The notes beneath the pieces were generated by a model. That model was given only the letters and a program-made list of their open reading frames with translations. It searched no databases and was not told where the DNA came from. From Helicoverpa zea (lineage: Eukaryota > Arthropoda > Insecta > Lepidoptera > Noctuidae), in NCBI RefSeq assembly GCF_022581195.2, contig NC_061474.1, forward strand, positions 1,488,001-1,552,000: a DNA stretch of 64,000 nt, given 5' to 3'. Shown here one piece after another: positions 48,362-57,095 of the stretch. How positions within the stretch are numbered: the stretch's first letter is position 1; each line of letters opens with the position of its first letter. A program made the translations under genes and the position numbers.

Positions 48362-50843
48362 GTCCCGCCGCCCCGCGCCCGCTGTGTGCAGAGACCTTAA
48401 GCAGAATTAACTGTCACCGGAAAACAACCCTTTTCTGAATTTTACGAAAAAAACAAGACCGGAAGCCGCATTGTCTATGATCTAACTTTCACCATATACC
48501 GTAACTAACGTTCTAACGAGCATAAACAAGCAGCTGGTTCTAATTAAACCACAAAATTACTAATAATCTTCATTTAACATGTAAATTCTTCAATTGAACT
48601 CAATATTTAACTATAACAGTAAAAAACTGGTGTTCATCATCAAAGTACCATAAATTAGATCGGCTTTCAAGCCTCATTACTCTATAATTCTCTATGGTAA
48701 TGTGTAGTTGTGACGGGAGATAATGATTGCTACTTTGATGTTGATGGAAAGACTTTTTTTTAGGATTCCGTCTGTTAGAAATGTGATAATGAAGAGGTAT
48801 TTTATTTTTCTTGGTGTAGAAACGTAACCTGCCTCGTTAGATTGGTTTCCTGCGCATACTTGAATAAGAAATACTAATGACTAGAAGTAAATTTCAATCT
48901 TAAACACATGACTAAATAGGCTGCTCCGTATTAGAGACAAAAGAATTGCTCTATAGATTGTAATTAACGAACCAATTGCGAAGTAGAACTTGCCAAAATA
49001 ATGGTTAGCGACATAACCCTTCCTAATTCGAGTTTTAAGACCTTAAAGATCTTTGTAGACATTCTTTAAAATTAATGCTATCATACGGAACCACGACATA
49101 CATGTAAGAATCGCTCCACATTTTTTATTTCATCACCAGTGTTGCATGATGCGATTAGCCGCGGCGCTAATTTCCTACTGGCTGCCTTAATCAACTGTGT
49201 AGCCATGTCTTTTTTTCTACCAAATTGGTAGTTTCCAACATTTATCGAGTTAGAACGAGGTAGGTTTTAATAATAATTAGCTGCAATATTTGAGTTATCT
49301 GTATCTTCACGGCACGCCTTTTATTGCAAAGGAAGTGGGCAGAGGTGTAATTTCGTCGTGATATATAAATTTTTAAAATTAATGTTTGTGTTTGAGTGAT
49401 AAATCACTATAACGAGTTTCCTTTCGAGATGTGGATTGTAATTTTGTACATTGAGATAATGATTTGAGAAGATATTAATGGCTATCATTACAGGTTGAGC
49501 AGTCTTTAATATAGTGTGTATTGTACCTAAAACATTACCTAGCAACATTCTAGACTAGTCTAATTATTTGAGCTTTGTAAATTAACTAAGCAATCAACTC
49601 ACTTAATTTCTTCTCTACGTCCATTGTCTTTATATCAGCTGTAAATCTTCATTTTAACCTGTTCTATAACTAATGCTACATTGATATAAATGTAGCAAGA
49701 TTATGTCCGTGATGCATTTCATTTTACTTAGGCCAAAGGATATGCATTGCCATCTAGCGTGGCAATGCAGCCAGCCTTTTGGGCACGATCTCCGCTGACA
49801 GCGATGCGGATGAATTTTTTGATACTTAGTTTTATTTTTTCCCTCCTTTTTTATTTTTGTAAATATGTAAATGTAAATATAATTTCATTCGATACTTAGT
49901 TACTTTTTCAGTTTTTCTACTTAACTTATTATCTAGACAGTCAAGGACAGACTTATCTTATTTCTAAACTATAATCCTCAACTACCACACTAACAGCCTG
50001 AAAACCAATCGTGACAAATATATTCTAGAAAAATCCTACAAAAACAAAATAAATTTTCTCGACGCTTCTGACACATAACAACTGAAAACTGATTATAAAT
50101 CAAACAATTACAGCTAAACATACTACTGACTTAATGGATGTGAAAAAACATCGCAAATGTGTTTAGAAACTAGGCTAGGCTATTAGTATTAGTAACTGAC
50201 CACACCCGGCCGATTGGCAACTTCTTGGAACGATAGCAAAATAAACGAGTATAAAACTATATTAATTACCAAAATATCGATTTTAAAGGAGACAATTACA
50301 GACTGAACATTGGTAAGTAATGTTAACATTATTCTGTGATAATGGGGAGAGCAAAAAGTGTCACGTAGAAAATTAAATAAATAACCAAAATATTGATTTG
50401 AAAAAGGAAAATTTTAGACTGTTCGTTAGTGATATTAAAATTTTAGGTGATAATGGTGAATGTAGAAAGCGTGATTCTGAAGAACTCAGAGTTGGGACTG
50501 ACGAAATCTAGTACGAAAATTCGTTATAAAAATCTGTCTTTGGGAACTTAGCTGAATATATTTTTCAGTGAAATTCATCTCTTTACAGATTCCAAAGATA
50601 TTCTTAGCACTTCATTCGTCATATCCAATGGAAACTTAACCACAAGCTCACGAGACACAAACTATCAGAAAACACTAAACAAAACAGATTCACACAAACG
50701 ATACGCAATCAAATATCATCAAAACATCACCATAAAATCAACACCAGAGATTAATAAGCTAGATAAACACATTAGTATAACTACCAACACGAGAAAAAGA
50801 AACCTACCAACACAATAGCAAAAACTCCTGTTTCTAAAACTAG

Positions 50844-51166
50844 CATGGAGAACAAAATGACTAGCGGAGGTGTCATAACGGAAAGTCTCCTAAGAAAGTA
50901 GCGCGCCAAAATGCGGGTGAGCGGGGGACGAAGAACGTTACTGTCTTCGCCTTTATACGCCTTCTTTAGACTTGATCATTTTTTGTTATACCAAGAATCG
51001 TTCACAGCCGACCATTTTCTGTAATACCAATTGGCAGATGTCTCAAAGAACCCGAACGCCTCATTAGTTCACTCGTAACTGGTCGTTTTGGTCATGATTT
51101 TGACCTAGAAGAAGGCGCCTGACCTACCTGCATTATGGCATCTCCGCTCTTTTTTCCTTGCTCTGG
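50844..51166. mobile_element. MITE, copy 2, related to 45005-45295
   Basis: CATGGAGAACAAAATGACTA at the left matches copy 1 exactly, and TAGCGCGCCAAAATGCGGGT is shared inside. It is about 30 bp longer through internal insertion (the CCATTTT-TGTAATACCA block is partly duplicated). Possible 8-bp duplication AAAACTAG/TAGACTAG with two mismatches, so the right boundary is approximate. Confidence 0.75.
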
Positions 51167-51492
51167 TAGACTAGCTACTGATGTTGTGGACGGTACCTGT
51201 GCGCACGCACGCCGACGCCTAATGATCTAGTAATTAAAGCGGTTTTTTCGCTCAGTTTCGAACAATTAGACGCAACGCTTGATACTCTTATCGCGATTTC
51301 ATTGTTACGATAATGTCGGTTATTATTTCACTTAATCTTGTGTGACTTTGACTGGTTTGATGGGTGCTAATTTTTTGGGGAAGTCAAATTAATATTTTAG
51401 TAACAATTAAATGTACTTTAGCGACATTCTGGATTACTTGTTTATATTAACTAAGTATGTGTTTGTACTTGCTCGATCTTAAGCCTTAAGCA

Positions 51493-51596
51493 CTTCATCA
51501 TCATCATCTCCCGAGCCTTTTCCCAACTATGTTGGGGTCGACTTCCAGTCTCAACGAGATGCAGCTGAGTACCAGATTTTTACATGGAGCGACTGC
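51493..51596 (-). repeat. SINE 3' fragment (28017 family)
   Basis: CATCATCATCTCCCGAGCC, CCAACTATGTTGGGGTCGAC and GCAGCTGAGTACCAG. It stops about 190 bp upstream of the helicase insert, so it is a separate insertion. Confidence 0.82.
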
Positions 51597-51772
51597 TTTA
51601 AAATTAATAAATTCATCGATCGAAGTAAAACTCTATGGCGATAGGTTTTACTGGAATTTAGTCTATGGTGTGCAATGAGACGCGACTAATGACGCAACGA
51701 CACGGTTAAATGAATTGCCTTTACGTTCTCAGAGAATATTTTATAATACTTAATAAATAAGCTATCTAGGTG

Positions 51773-51786
51773 AATATTCAGTTTTC
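51773..51786 (+). repeat. left target-site duplication of the helicase insert
   Basis: AATATTCAGTTTTC, repeated exactly at 52538-52551 straight after the poly(A) tail. Confidence 0.9.
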
Positions 51787-52239
51787 TCTGTTCATTCCCT
51801 GAGCTTGAAGGGTTTTACGGGAGCGCAAATACCGACCACCGCCCAGAACACCCTATTCTTGGTTCATACGCAAGAAGAGAAATCTTCTCTTATTAGCCAG
51901 GGATACGGGTCCGGTGAAGGGTCGCGTACCTTAACCATTCACGAGGCTCAGGGACTGACATACGACAGCGTCGTCATCATAAACACTAAGTCCAGGAAGC
52001 TCCAAATTCATGACAGCGTCTCCCACGCGGTAGTGGCAGTGTCGAGACATACGGCTAGCTGCGTCTATTACACAGATGACGCCGACGATGCCACTGGCCG
52101 TTTCATAAAGCGAGCGATGGACGCGCCAATAAAAACGGTCGTCGAATACAACCTCAAGACGGCCATGCAACATCGAGACTCCACTGTCATGTTAGCCCTA
52201 CTAGCACTCGCAAAGTCCCTAGTCGCTAGCGGGAAATGA
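51787..52239 (+). pseudogene. C-terminal fragment of alphavirus-like superfamily 1 RNA helicase
   Basis: About 150 residues are open from the 5' junction to TGA; there is no start codon of its own, so it is a truncated copy rather than a working gene. TIHEAQG followed by LTYDSVVI matches motif V, and HAVVAVSRHT with SCVYYTDD matches motif VI of the superfamily 1 helicases of positive-strand RNA viruses with alphavirus-like replicases. In such replicases this domain unwinds RNA and has RNA triphosphatase activity. The Walker A/B half lies beyond the truncation. About 60 residues without a recognised motif follow motif VI before the stop; no polymerase domain follows. No stop or frameshift interrupts the fragment, so the insertion looks young. 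The family call is fairly sure; the particular viral lineage is not. Confidence 0.8.
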
Positions 52240-52537
52240 GACCAATCCCCAATCCGTTCCTGTCCCAAAATCGTGTTTAACTAAGTTGCCAAAGTCCATG
52301 AATATAGTGTTAAGTATTGTGTAAGTAATAAAAAAATTCTGTATACATATATATATATAAATATTAAAATAAAAACGTAAATACGCGGTGGACTCACATA
52401 GTCTTAAGACTAGACATAAGTTGTGAGGCCAAGACGGCAAAAAATTATAATTAAATAAAAAAAAAAAAATGTAAATAAAAGCGCGGACCCTCAAGTCTGC
52501 GGTAAGGCTTTATAAATAAAAAAAAAAAAAAAAAAAA
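52240..52537 (+). other. 3' untranslated region and poly(A) tail of the helicase insert
   Basis: About 276 nt of AT-rich sequence follow the stop. It contains an AT microsatellite-like stretch near 52347-52362, an inner A-tract near 52458-52469, and a short hairpin at 52483-52500 (GCGGAC paired with GTCTGC across a 6-nt loop). The terminal A-run starts near 52517. The hairpin just before the tail is where a retrotransposon reverse transcriptase or a viral 3' signal could act; that is inference. Confidence 0.6.
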
Positions 52538-52551
52538 AATATTCAGTTTTC
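52538..52551 (+). repeat. right target-site duplication of the helicase insert
   Basis: Exact copy of 51773-51786. The first two A residues are ambiguous with the tail, so the duplication is 12-14 bp. Confidence 0.9.
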
Positions 52552-53488
52552 AGTGAAATTAGAAAAATATGCCCTTTTTCATGTAAACAACATTGTGATT
52601 GTTATTTAAATATGGCTTTTGAAAACCCTTTTTTTCATGACAGAACTGTAGCAAAGGACGACGGACTTCAAAATTTTAGTCGGCCGATAGCTTGATTGGA
52701 CTTTTCTATTATTTTTAAATACATAAATATCTTCTGTAAAGCACTACCTATATTCTAGACACGGCTGAGTTGCCACCCCTAACATAGATACCTAAATATT
52801 TTCTACTAAACATTTATTTCCTACCTAGACTTAGGTAAGTACCTACAGTGACAAAATACTCATTAAAATATATCATATACATACATATTTGTCAAAACTT
52901 CCTTTTAAATCGCGTGTTAAGTAATTATAATTATTAGAACAGGTGACGTAAAAACTACAACCTCAAACGTTTTATTGTAGTGTTGCTAGAGCAAAATAAT
53001 GATATCAATTTCGCAGTTTTTATTAGTTGCGAGTGGTCAACGTGAAAATAAAAGTTATTTATGTCTTTGCTTAGCTTTTTAATTTATTTTTATAGAAAAC
53101 TCAGACCTTGCTTATTGCACTTTTTATTTAAGTAATGATTTATTTATTTGCTTCAGTACATTTAAATTAATTTATCCAAAGGACTTAGGTTTTTGTTTTC
53201 TACGAATTCCTAAATGATGGATGGCCTAATAAAATTGGACTAATCTGATAAAAAAAATCCTACTATGTAAAGTACTTACATTCCATTACTGAAAACAAAT
53301 GAAAACCGTAATTCGAGTTTATTTTGTCTTTTTTTTTTGGGAAAAGTTTTAAAGTCATTATAACAATAGAAAAAAACAGTATTATATAACATCATGGCGA
53401 ACAAAAATATTTTTACTATCATGCTTGACCCCACGCCCGTAGCAAAACCTTGATAAATTGACCTCAAAGACTATAAAAACAAAAAATA

Positions 53489-53523
53489 CACACACCGGCA
53501 CAATTAGAGGAACACAAAAAAAA
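53489..53523 (+). repeat. left terminal inverted repeat of the Tc1-type element
   Basis: About 35 bp matching the reverse complement of 55013-55047 exactly. It begins CACACACCGG next to a TA and ends in an A-run that is slightly longer on this side. Confidence 0.93.
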
Positions 53524-53779
53524 AAGACGTTTTTTTTTATTTCTTATGAGAATATTTACAAGTGGCTCCTTTATTTTATTTATTACCCTCTTATGACATA
53601 CCCTTTTGAGACTTTTTGACATCCCTCAATAATTTAACAGAAATTGGACCCTCATAAGTGTTTGTTGACAATTAGGGCGTTTAAGTGTTTTGGATAAGAA
53701 ATTTGTTTATGCAGTCAATGGTGGCCCTAGCTCACTTTGTTGTTGTTACTTGGAGAATTAACATTGTATTGCATCGAAA

Positions 53780-54799
53780 ATGAGTGATTTGCCCGCAACT
53801 GATGTCGCCAGAGCTGTGACAATGATCGAGGAAGGTCACACATACCGTTCAGTGAGTCGAAGGTTGGGTGTGTCCGTATCTGTGATCCACCGTAATGTTA
53901 AACGGTACAGGCAGACGGGGTCTTACTTGCGGAGGCGGGGACAAGGCAGAAATCGTGCAACCAGTGCCGTAGATGACCGTTTTATAAGGGTGCAAACTTT
54001 GAGAAATCGTCGTCAAACTGCAGTTCAGACCCGAAATCTTTTAGAAGAAGTGCGTAATGTGCATATTAGTGAACGAACAGTAAGAAGACGGTTAAATGAT
54101 GCCGGTTTAAAGTCATACGTGCCAGCTAAAGCGCCCAAGCTTGAGGTATGCCATCGAGTTGCAAGACTAGCGTTTGCTCGTCAACACCAAAATTGGTCTG
54201 AAGAATGGAGTCATGTTTTATTCTCTGATGAAAGCCGATTTTGTGTCAATTTCATCGACGGAAGGGAAAGGATGTGGAGGCATCGAGGAGAACGCTACCA
54301 TCAAGCAAATTTTACCGAAACGGTGTCATACGGTGGAGGGTCCGTTATGGTATGGGGTGGCATTACTTTGTCCGCACGCACGGCTTTAGTCATCATCGAT
54401 GGAGGTTCTCTGACTGCACATCGATACATTACAGAGATCTTAGAACCCCATGTAATGCCATTTGCCCCATTCATTGGCGAAAATTTTGTGTTTATGCACG
54501 ATAATGCACGGCCCCATACTGCACGCGTGGTTACCGAATACCTTAGCGAAATCGGAATTACCCAAATGAACTGGCCAGCACGATCACCAGACATGAATCC
54601 AATAGAGCATGTCTGGGACATGATTGGGCGAAGGGTAAGAGCGAAAATTCCACCTCCCAGGAATGTTGAAGAGCTAAAGTTGGCGCTGGTCGAAGAGTGG
54701 GTCAACTTACCCCAAGAAATGATCGCGAATGTCATCATGAGTATGGGCAGACGCATTCAAGCATTAATTAGAGCCCGCGGGGGCAATACAAGGTATTAA
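53780..54799 (+). CDS. Tc1-family transposase, DD34E, intact
   Basis: The protein has 339 residues, the usual length for Tc1 transposases (about 330-350). The N-terminus (residues 5-60) is a helix-turn-helix paired-like DNA-binding domain ending in a basic GRNRAT linker; a second helix-turn-helix lies around 75-112 (SERTVRRRLNDAGL). The RNase H-like catalytic core has D150 in FSDESRF, D241 in MHDNARPHTA and E276 in SPDMNPIEHVWD. There are 34 residues between the last two acids, which defines the DD34E group. The glycine-rich GGGSVMVWGGI box at about 185-195 is also present. The enzyme cuts and pastes the element at TA dinucleotides. I see no stop, frameshift or missing catalytic residue. The chosen ATG follows an AT-rich leader and gives a typical N-terminus. 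Confidence 0.96.
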   Translation: MSDLPATDVARAVTMIEEGHTYRSVSRRLGVSVSVIHRNVKRYRQTGSYLRRRGQGRNRATSAVDDRFIRVQTLRNRRQTAVQTRNLLEEVRNVHISERTVRRRLNDAGLKSYVPAKAPKLEVCHRVARLAFARQHQNWSEEWSHVLFSDESRFCVNFIDGRERMWRHRGERYHQANFTETVSYGGGSVMVWGGITLSARTALVIIDGGSLTAHRYITEILEPHVMPFAPFIGENFVFMHDNARPHTARVVTEYLSEIGITQMNWPARSPDMNPIEHVWDMIGRRVRAKIPPPRNVEELKLALVEEWVNLPQEMIANVIMSMGRRIQALIRARGGNTRY

Positions 54800-55012
54800 T
54801 TAAGTTTTTTTTAAAGATTTCCCCCACTAATTTAATTTTTACAATTGTTTAGAAAATTTTAAGATTCTCATTATTTGTTATTTTACTGTATTTTTACCAA
54901 TTTTATTAATGTTTACTCCTAGTTTTAGTTGTGTTATACGTGTAACATGTAAACAAGCTCGAATTAAGTGAAAAAATTGCATTAAAAGCTATTATTTTAA
55001 AATAAAACTGTA

Positions 55013-55047
55013 TTTTTTTTGTGTTCCTCTAATTGTGCCGGTGTGTG
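55013..55047 (-). repeat. right terminal inverted repeat of the Tc1-type element
   Basis: Reverse complement of the left end over about 35 bp, followed by the duplicated TA at 55048-55049. Confidence 0.93.
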
Positions 55048-55580
55048 TATTATGGAAGAAAACTATACAACATACAAACCAATGAAGAAACATTATCAAA
55101 TTATTACAAATAACCAAGGCATTAAATCGATAACCTATTAATTAGATACAGTTTCACATACTTAATTATTAAATCGAATCAAACATACGTAATTTCTTGG
55201 TAACATCCAGAAACTACATTATCTTTTATTTTAGATAAAACAATCGTTAATATATTTTATTGCCCACGTGATACAATAATTAATACTTCAATTATTTTGT
55301 TGCGGACAGATAATTGTATTAAAGAAGTAGTTAATTTTTTTTTTTTGGTCCATGAGGTCAGACTGTGACGTTTTTGACCTCAACATTTTAATAGTCGTAG
55401 ATATGTTCTGTTATCGAATGTTTTGCTTCAAATTGATACATATTTAACGTTAATTATGACATTCGATTTGTTTAAGTGACACTAGTATTATCCTGGTGCT
55501 TTGCTTGACTGAAGTAGAGCTACTTTTTTGGTAATTGGTAGGTATTTTTTTTTGTTTGTTTGTAACCTAATCGCAGACCT

Positions 55581-55638
55581 GAACTGATCAGTCAATCCAG
55601 TAACTGAACTGATCAGTCAATCCAGTAACTGAACTGAT
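55581..55638 (+). repeat. 25-bp tandem repeat, 2.3 units
   Basis: GAACTGATCAGTCAATCCAG plus TAACT is repeated twice exactly (55581-55605, 55606-55630) and begins a third time. It lies at the edge of the interspersed repeat at 55640-55757. Confidence 0.9.
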
Positions 55639-55639
55639 T

Positions 55640-55757
55640 TGAAAATTATTTCACTGTTGGACAGCTACTACCTGAGTAATATACCTTTATTTTATCCCGG
55701 TACGGGAAATAGTTCGATGGAACGCGGATGAAACCGCGGGGAAACGGCAAGTGTTGA
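55640..55757 (+). repeat. interspersed repeat related to 5398-5600
   Basis: ATTATTTCACTGTTGGACAG, TTTTATCCCGGTACGGGAAA and CGCGGATGAAACCGCGG match the reverse complement of 5398-5600. Confidence 0.6.
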
Positions 55758-56105
55758 TATACATATTGTGATACGTAAGTAGCGAACCTGTTTATTATAT
55801 TTTAACAAATCTATGGTCATAAACTGTTACAAGCCGAAGAGGTTGGTACTACTTCCTCATTATTACAAAGAGGTACGTTCAAAGTATTAAAACAATTAAT
55901 TTAATGATTAATTGATGTTTGCAACGATATTGAAATACTATAATTATGGTCTTTAAAAGGGTAATGTAAACATTTCTGATTAAGTATCACGATAAGTTTG
56001 AAATATCAGTCTGATATTTGATCTTAAGTTATGTTTTATGTATAGTGAACATGAAGTTACTCGACAATTAATGTAAAATAAGTATGCTAAGTTTTTTTCA
56101 ATGAT

Positions 56106-56205
56106 TTCATCATCATCATCATCATCATCAGCCTATCGCAATCCACTGCTGGACATAGGCCTCTCCAAGTGCATGCCACTGAGATCGATTTTCAGCTTCT
56201 ATGAT
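56106..56205 (-). mobile_element. 3' end of a CAT/GAT-tailed LINE in the ems/E5 intron
   Basis: An uninterrupted CAT array (about 56108-56130) precedes CAGCCTATCGCAATCCACTG and CTGGACATAGGCCTCTCC. On the minus strand this is the last about 75 bp of a retrotransposon ending in GAT repeats, probably RTE-like. It lies 340 bp from the homeobox exon. Confidence 0.6.
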
Positions 56206-56384
56206 TTACCTACGTTTAAAGCGCTGAACAGATTTTGAAAATGTGCGTATAAGTAGGACCTAGTGGGATAGTTTGTGATTAAATTAATTCAATTTTATTT
56301 GTTTATCCATCAATTAGGCATGTGCATTAATAAATAGTAGAAAATAAAGTCCTGTAGATAAATTAATGTATTGACTCAAATCAT

Positions 56385-56485
56385 TGAACATCTTTGGCAG
56401 TCGTTACGGGTTTTCAGAAGCCAGTAAGTTTGACAACCAGGCTCACCAAGGATTGTACGGGCAACTGGGTTGAGAAGGTAAGATA
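56385..56485 (+). repeat. SINE fragment adjacent to the homeobox exon
   Basis: GAACATCTTTGGCAGTCGTT, CAGAAGCCAGTAAGTTTGAC and GGGCAACTGGGTTGAGAAGG in SINE sense order. It ends about 60 bp from the exon's splice donor. Confidence 0.78.
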
Positions 56486-56547
56486 CATGTATTAAACCAT
56501 CAAAGACTAAGTACAAAAGAAGATATGAAAATAGGCATAAAACTAAC

Positions 56548-56720
56548 CTGTGTCTCTGTGAGGCTCAACGCTTGAGCGAGCTGTTTTCTCTCCGCGCCGA
56601 CCACGTAATGGTTCTTCTCGAAGGCGTGTTCTAATTTCAAAAGCTGTGATGGTGAGAACGCTGTTCTGATCCGCTTGGGCTTGCGGAACGGCTGGAGTAG
56701 GAAGCCGGGGATGTCGGGTC
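56548..56720 (-). CDS. ems: EMX-class homeobox protein, internal exon with homeodomain helices 1-2
   Basis: This 173-nt exon encodes PDIPGFLLQPFRKPKRIRTAF and onward to LSLTETQ: a short linker, then homeodomain residues 1-44 with R5, F8, L16 and F20. HYVVGAERKQLAQ in the loop and helix 2 is diagnostic for the EMX/ems/E5 class. The donor is CAG/GTTAGT (56547 downward on the minus strand) and the acceptor is TCTACAG/GACCC (56721 upward). The exon starts in phase 1, since its first two bases GA complete a codon begun in an upstream exon. That exon, which should carry the conserved YPW-type motif, is not visible up to 64000. Open frame beyond both edges is intronic. The intron at codon 44/45 is a position I know to recur among homeobox genes. 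Confidence 0.94.
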
Positions 56721-56869
56721 CTGTAGATAAAGAGTAGCTGTTAGCATAGATTATGAAATGGGTGCAGACAGGGCGTACTTTCACATTGTACCTAAATTAT
56801 ATATTTTTTGATAATACCTATACCTCAGGTATCTGTTATATGTAATTATAATTTTCATTCAAAAGAGAT

Positions 56870-57095
56870 CCGTGTTTCGGAAAGCACGATAAACAGTTTA
56901 TCGTGCTGTCGTTTGAACATCTTTAACAGTCGTCACGGGTAGTCAGAAGCCAGAAAGTCTGACTGCCAGTCTTACCAAGGAGTATTGGGTTGCCCGGGTA
57001 ACTGGTTTGAGGTAGTCAGATAGGCAGTCGCTCCTTGTAAATCCAGTTACACTGGAAGTCAACCCCAACATAGTCGGGGAAAAAAATAAGCAGAT
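56870..57095 (+). repeat. SINE fragment with internal hairpin
   Basis: GTGTTTCGGAAAGCACG, TTGGGTTGCCCGGGTAACTG and ACCCCAACATAGTCGGGGA in SINE sense order; tRNA head missing. A 12-nt perfect hairpin (AGCACGATAAAC with its inverse, 56883-56907) is absent from the full-length copy. Confidence 0.82.

Larger units (their letters stand above)
51787..52537 (+). mobile_element. 5'-truncated, poly(A)-tailed retro-insert carrying RNA-virus-type helicase sequence
   Basis: The insert is bounded by a perfect direct repeat, AATATTCAGTTTTC, at 51773-51786 and 52538-52551; the leading AA of the right copy could belong to the tail. It ends in an A-run of about 20 bases starting near 52517. Its 5' end falls inside an open reading frame that is uninterrupted from the first inserted base to the stop at 52239. 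Target duplication, 5' truncation and poly(A) tail are the signature of LINE-type target-primed reverse transcription. The coding part is clearly more GC-rich than the AT-rich flanks. Either it is an RNA-virus-derived sequence copied by a host LINE, or a member of a mobile family that includes a viral-type replicase. It lies in the ems/E5 intron, antisense to the gene. Confidence 0.88.
53489..55047 (+). mobile_element. complete Tc1-type DNA transposon
   Basis: The element is 1,559 bp. Both ends read CACACACCGGCACAATTAGA inward, and the inverted repeats stay identical for about 35 bp, ending in an A-run. It is flanked by TA at 53487-53488 and 55048-55049, the standard target duplication of the Tc1/mariner superfamily. 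One full-length transposase gene lies inside, with about 290 bp of 5' and 250 bp of 3' non-coding sequence. It sits in the ems/E5 intron in antisense orientation to the host gene. Intact ends, intact target duplication and intact reading frame together indicate a recent insertion that may still be competent. Confidence 0.96.
40106..56547 (-). other. 16.4-kb phase-0 intron splitting the homeodomain
   Basis: The intron is bounded by donor GTTAGT at 56547-56542 and acceptor ending CAACAG at 40111-40106, with a weak pyrimidine tract. Its length is 16,442 bp. It contains a Tc1-type element, a viral-helicase retro-insert, two related MITEs, a GC-rich foldback and several SINE fragments. I see no other exon on either strand. 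The sequence between the mobile elements is AT-rich with scattered homeodomain-type TAAT cores, which could reflect embedded enhancers. Confidence 0.88.

Noticed and set aside
51931..52494. Several minus-strand open frames across the helicase insert
   Set aside because: Shadows of the plus-strand helicase frame and its AT-rich tail.
54301..54756. 151-codon open frame on the minus strand
   Set aside because: Antisense shadow of the Tc1 transposase gene.
56721..56784. Extension of the homeodomain exon to the ATG at 56784
   Set aside because: The clear TCTACAG acceptor at 56721 and loss of family similarity upstream show that this part is intron.
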